The translations under genes and the position numbers were made by a program. 7,994 nt of DNA from JADHUC01 sp964617665 (GTDB taxonomy: Bacteria; Planctomycetota; Planctomycetia; Pirellulales; Pirellulaceae): positions 1 through 7,994 of the forward strand of contig CAZUAH010000611.1 of the NCBI GenBank assembly GCA_964617665.1, written 5' to 3'. The notes under the pieces are model-generated. The model saw only the letters and a program-made list of their open reading frames with translations. It was not told where the DNA came from and searched no databases. The stretch's first letter is position 1. Each line of letters begins with the position of its first letter. This document shows, piece by piece, positions 5,397-7,994 of this stretch.

Positions 5397-7889
5397 TCAT
5401 TCATTGCCAATCAATGATCGGATATTCGCCTCTTCGACTTCTTCCCAACGCTGTCGCTTGGCAAGCGCGCGGGCGTAGAATTCCAGGTCTTCCTTTGACC
5501 ACGCGTTGGATTCCAGGTAGTCGCCGCAGTAAGGAACCAACAGGTCGATCCAGCATGCGATTTTGTCCATTTCCTCGCGGGAAAGTTCTACCTCTTCGTG
5601 CCCTTCTTCCAGTATCGCGATCAGCTTACTGGTCGCTGCGCCGCGATGGTATGGAGGCAACAAAGACGGCTCGGACATGCAGTCGATCCAGTTCACCATC
5701 GCGTGATTCCAGTTGCCACAGCTCCCCTTCGTATTGGTCAAGGCCAGATACGACCGGCTGAACTTGCGTTTCGTCTTGCCTGGCGTCACAAGATCGCCGG
5801 TCAAGCTGAACGTTTCGTCCGACTCCTCGTGGTGGCAGCCGATACAGTGCTTGTCCAAGATTGGTTGGACCTCTTTGGGAAAGCTGAATCCGCGAGGTGG
5901 TCCGTAGAAAGGTGCGAGATTTTGAGGCCCAGTCTCCAACGCCACTGAAGCACCAAGTATGGCTCGCGGGGCACCGTTCTTATGCTCGTGACAGCCAACG
6001 CACGACTGGTTCTCGCCGGGCATGAGCGCGGTCCAGCTTCGCATGGTTTGTACGACTCGGTTCTTTTCGTCGAGCGCCTGAAAATAGACCGGCGTTCGCG
6101 CGGGCACCTCGAAAAACGCCGAACCGTCGTCATGGACTTTCGCACTGCCCAGCACGACCTTCACGTCCCAAGATCCGTTACCAATCGCGATGGGCGTGGT
6201 CATCTCGGAATGTCCGCCTTTACCGTCCTGGGGCAGGCTGCCGATTGCTGCGGCTCGGTACCGTAGCGCCACCACGCGCAACCGTTTGATCGCACCGCGC
6301 GGCACATCGGCCAGCCCATCGCCTTCGTAGATGTCTTGCAGGTAAACCGTGCCAGTCGTTTTCTCGTAGTCCACCGTGCTGGGCCGCACTGCCGGCTTTT
6401 CGCGATGGGCAAGCGGAACGATTTGTTTGCAGCCAATACCTTCGCCTGGCGCTTGCCCTTCCGCTAGCAACTCGCGCCGCCCGTCCACGTCCATGAAGTA
6501 GATGTCGAAACGGCCGAGCTTTCCCTCCGGCGTGGGCATCGCGAGCGTCACCAGGAAATGCTGATCGTCGACGGGATAGGGATACTGAAACTGGATTCCG
6601 TCTAACGCATACCGATCGACTCGAAGCGGTTCCGTCTTCCGGACCGGCGCAATGAGCTGCACGCCTTGCCCTTCCTGCCGGCCAAGAGCAGGGTCGATTA
6701 CCCCCAACTTGCCATGCGCAGGTCGGTGATGGCCAGTTATGACAGCCAGCACCTTGCGTGATCCGGGGATCTTTCGGGCGTGGATGATGTTTGTGGGAAA
6801 CCACGAGTTATTGCCATACAACTCGCGTTGGTTTGTGCCATCGGGGTGCATCTGGAATAGCGGCTGCGGATAGATCTGCCCGCGGTCGCTGTATTCCCAA
6901 CGCGTGTAGAGGACTCGGCCATCGTCCGTGACCGTCGGGAAGATCGTATGCACCTGATCGAATCCAACGCGTCGCATGTACCGGCCGTCCTGGTCCATCA
7001 GATACAGGTTGCTGACCTCGACCCAATTACAGTCGACCGTCTGGCCGCATCGCGTCGAGCTGAACACGACGTTGCCGTCGGGCAAATAGGCTCCCTCGTA
7101 ATCTGCGAATCCAAGCCCGTGGGTCAATTGACGTATCTCGCCGGTAGCGACGTCCATTTCGTACAGGTGGAAATCGTCCTCGCGGTCCGACTTCTTCCAT
7201 GCAAACAGGATACGTTGGCCGTCGTACGAGACATCCGGATTCCGCAGGATGCCGTCAGGATCTTTCAGCAGTGTGCGGGCTCGACCGTAGATCCCGTTCA
7301 TCTGCAGGACGTTCAACGACGCACTCGGCCGATACTGGCGGCCTCTATGAGCATCGGACAGTATCTCGGTGTACTTCCAGCTACCAGGAACATGACGATG
7401 TTGGTTGAACACGAACCGTTGCCATCGTGCGAAAAGCGGCTCGAGTCGCACTGTGCGTCGGAGTTCGCACGCACGCACGTACAGCCGTTTCCAGCATGGG
7501 TCCCGTCCAGGCGTATTCGTCAAAGCGAGTGCCTTCGCTTCGGCTCGCATCCGGTCCCCCCGACTACCAAGTTCGTCCAGGACGTGAGCGACCATCCGCT
7601 GCTCGACGACAGAGTCGCGATCGCTGGTGAAACACTTCAAGTCTCTCAGCACAGGAGGATCAAGCTTGGATTCCGGCGCCTTGATGTGCTCGTCTCGCCA
7701 CTGGCGTTTCTCTTCCTCCAACGCATCCGGCAAACGGGCGCTCATGTAATCCTGGTGCATCCAATCGCGAACAATGGCCTCTCGCGAAGCGGCGTCCCGC
7801 CAAGTCGGCTCGGCGGCGGACGCCGTCGATAGAGCCGTTACAACCGTGAGCAGTACGCCAACGTATGCGCCTATTCGAGCGAATCCCAT
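5397..7889 (-). CDS. Exported beta-propeller protein with two CxxCH haem sites, related to hydrazine synthase alpha subunit, 830 aa
   Basis: A signal peptide covers residues 1-25 or 26 (hydrophobic core, then STASA before AEP). An alpha-helical, charged N-terminal part follows. Residues about 205-480 are a TolB/PD40-like beta-propeller with repeated units such as NPDVSYDGQRILFAW, LYEMDVATGEIRQLT, YLPDGNVVFSS, LYLMDQDG and VTDDGRVLYTRW. Two haem-c motifs lie in the C-terminal part: CVGCH at 630-634 and CIGCH at 682-686, the latter in the segment FPKEVQPILDKHCIGCH typical of planctomycete cytochrome domains. This order and total length match my memory of hydrazine synthase alpha (HzsA), hence the label HzsA-related. 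It is unlikely to make hydrazine: no HzsB or HzsC-like gene is next to it. The real role is unknown; periplasmic electron transfer or binding is reasonable. The ATG at 7889 has GAGGA 6 nt upstream. It runs towards glcF and seems to be a single-gene unit. Confidence 0.85.
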   Translation of the reverse strand: MGFARIGAYVGVLLTVVTALSTASAAEPTWRDAASREAIVRDWMHQDYMSARLPDALEEEKRQWRDEHIKAPESKLDPPVLRDLKCFTSDRDSVVEQRMVAHVLDELGSRGDRMRAEAKALALTNTPGRDPCWKRLYVRACELRRTVRLEPLFARWQRFVFNQHRHVPGSWKYTEILSDAHRGRQYRPSASLNVLQMNGIYGRARTLLKDPDGILRNPDVSYDGQRILFAWKKSDREDDFHLYEMDVATGEIRQLTHGLGFADYEGAYLPDGNVVFSSTRCGQTVDCNWVEVSNLYLMDQDGRYMRRVGFDQVHTIFPTVTDDGRVLYTRWEYSDRGQIYPQPLFQMHPDGTNQRELYGNNSWFPTNIIHARKIPGSRKVLAVITGHHRPAHGKLGVIDPALGRQEGQGVQLIAPVRKTEPLRVDRYALDGIQFQYPYPVDDQHFLVTLAMPTPEGKLGRFDIYFMDVDGRRELLAEGQAPGEGIGCKQIVPLAHREKPAVRPSTVDYEKTTGTVYLQDIYEGDGLADVPRGAIKRLRVVALRYRAAAIGSLPQDGKGGHSEMTTPIAIGNGSWDVKVVLGSAKVHDDGSAFFEVPARTPVYFQALDEKNRVVQTMRSWTALMPGENQSCVGCHEHKNGAPRAILGASVALETGPQNLAPFYGPPRGFSFPKEVQPILDKHCIGCHHEESDETFSLTGDLVTPGKTKRKFSRSYLALTNTKGSCGNWNHAMVNWIDCMSEPSLLPPYHRGAATSKLIAILEEGHEEVELSREEMDKIACWIDLLVPYCGDYLESNAWSKEDLEFYARALAKRQRWEEVEEANIRSLIGNE

Positions 7890-7950
7890 AGTCCATCCTC
7901 AGTTTTGGTCGTCTTAGGCGAGCGGCAGATGAAAATTTGCCCGTGGGGCG

Positions 7951-7994
7951 AGCTTCCAGCTTGCCTTCCCCGACAAATCCGCAAGCTGGAAGCT
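7951..7994. repeat. Palindromic repeat with perfect 14-bp arms, cut by the window edge
   Basis: AGCTTCCAGCTTGC (7951-7964) and its exact reverse complement (7981-7994) flank a 16-nt centre. The right arm ends at the last base, so the true arms may be longer: the left side continues outward as GGGGCG. It lies 61 bp upstream of the HzsA-like start codon. Like the 77-bp element it has no stop codon in any frame. It resembles a REP-type intergenic palindrome, and I recall AAGCTGGAAGCT-type repeats in planctomycete genomes without being able to check. The remaining upstream bases (7890-7950) show a ribosome site but no clear promoter. Confidence 0.75.

Noticed and set aside
5309..5761. Plus-strand frame with a hydrophobic start that could look like a membrane protein
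   Set aside because: The hydrophobic part is translated from a pyrimidine tract, the rest is antisense to the haem-protein gene, and there is no good ribosome site.
6948..7832. Plus-strand reading frame of 294 codons
   Set aside because: Antisense to the haem protein, which has a signal peptide, propeller repeats and two CxxCH motifs on the other strand.
1..7994. CRISPR array, tRNA, rRNA, integrase, transposase or toxin-antitoxin pair
   Set aside because: I looked on both strands and saw no regularly spaced repeats, cloverleaf, recombinase motifs or paired small genes.

Overview
The window looks like a chromosomal segment of a planctomycete, probably of the Pirellulales type. The evidence is indirect. 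A small protein begins MSNPYESP, an N-terminus I associate with that group. There is a large secreted protein that resembles the alpha subunit of hydrazine synthase, two secreted or exported proteins with clear signal peptides, and short palindromic repeats between genes. Nothing in the sequence proves the assignment.

Layout. Bases 9-2120 hold two genes on the minus strand: a 627-residue exported right-handed beta-helix protein, followed 51 bp downstream by a 58-residue zinc-ribbon protein. A short divergent promoter region (2121-2256) separates them from a plus-strand pair, a GlcD-type FAD-linked 2-hydroxyacid oxidase (2257-3639) and a GlcF-type iron-sulfur partner (3732-5042). A 77-bp element made of two perfect 25-bp inverted arms (3646-3722) sits between the two genes. 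After a 354-bp gene-free stretch (5043-5396), a convergent minus-strand gene (5397-7889) encodes an 830-residue exported protein with a beta-propeller and two CxxCH haem-c motifs. A second palindrome (7951-7994) lies upstream of that gene and runs to the window edge.

How the genes may work together. GlcD and GlcF very likely form one membrane-associated 2-hydroxyacid (glycolate or D-lactate type) dehydrogenase that passes electrons from FAD through [4Fe-4S] clusters to the quinone pool; no GlcE-like subunit lies beside them. The beta-helix protein and the haem protein are both predicted to act outside the cytoplasm, but I see no sequence link between them and the oxidase.

What stands out. 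The 77-bp palindrome in the glcD-glcF junction has no stop codon in any of the six frames. It splits what would otherwise be a 15-nt operon junction, adds a false in-frame N-terminal extension to GlcF, and looks like a terminator on both strands. The hydrazine-synthase-alpha-like protein without neighbouring beta and gamma subunits is the second item. The remaining content is ordinary metabolism and secreted proteins, and I find no defence system, mobile element with a transposase, CRISPR array or RNA gene.
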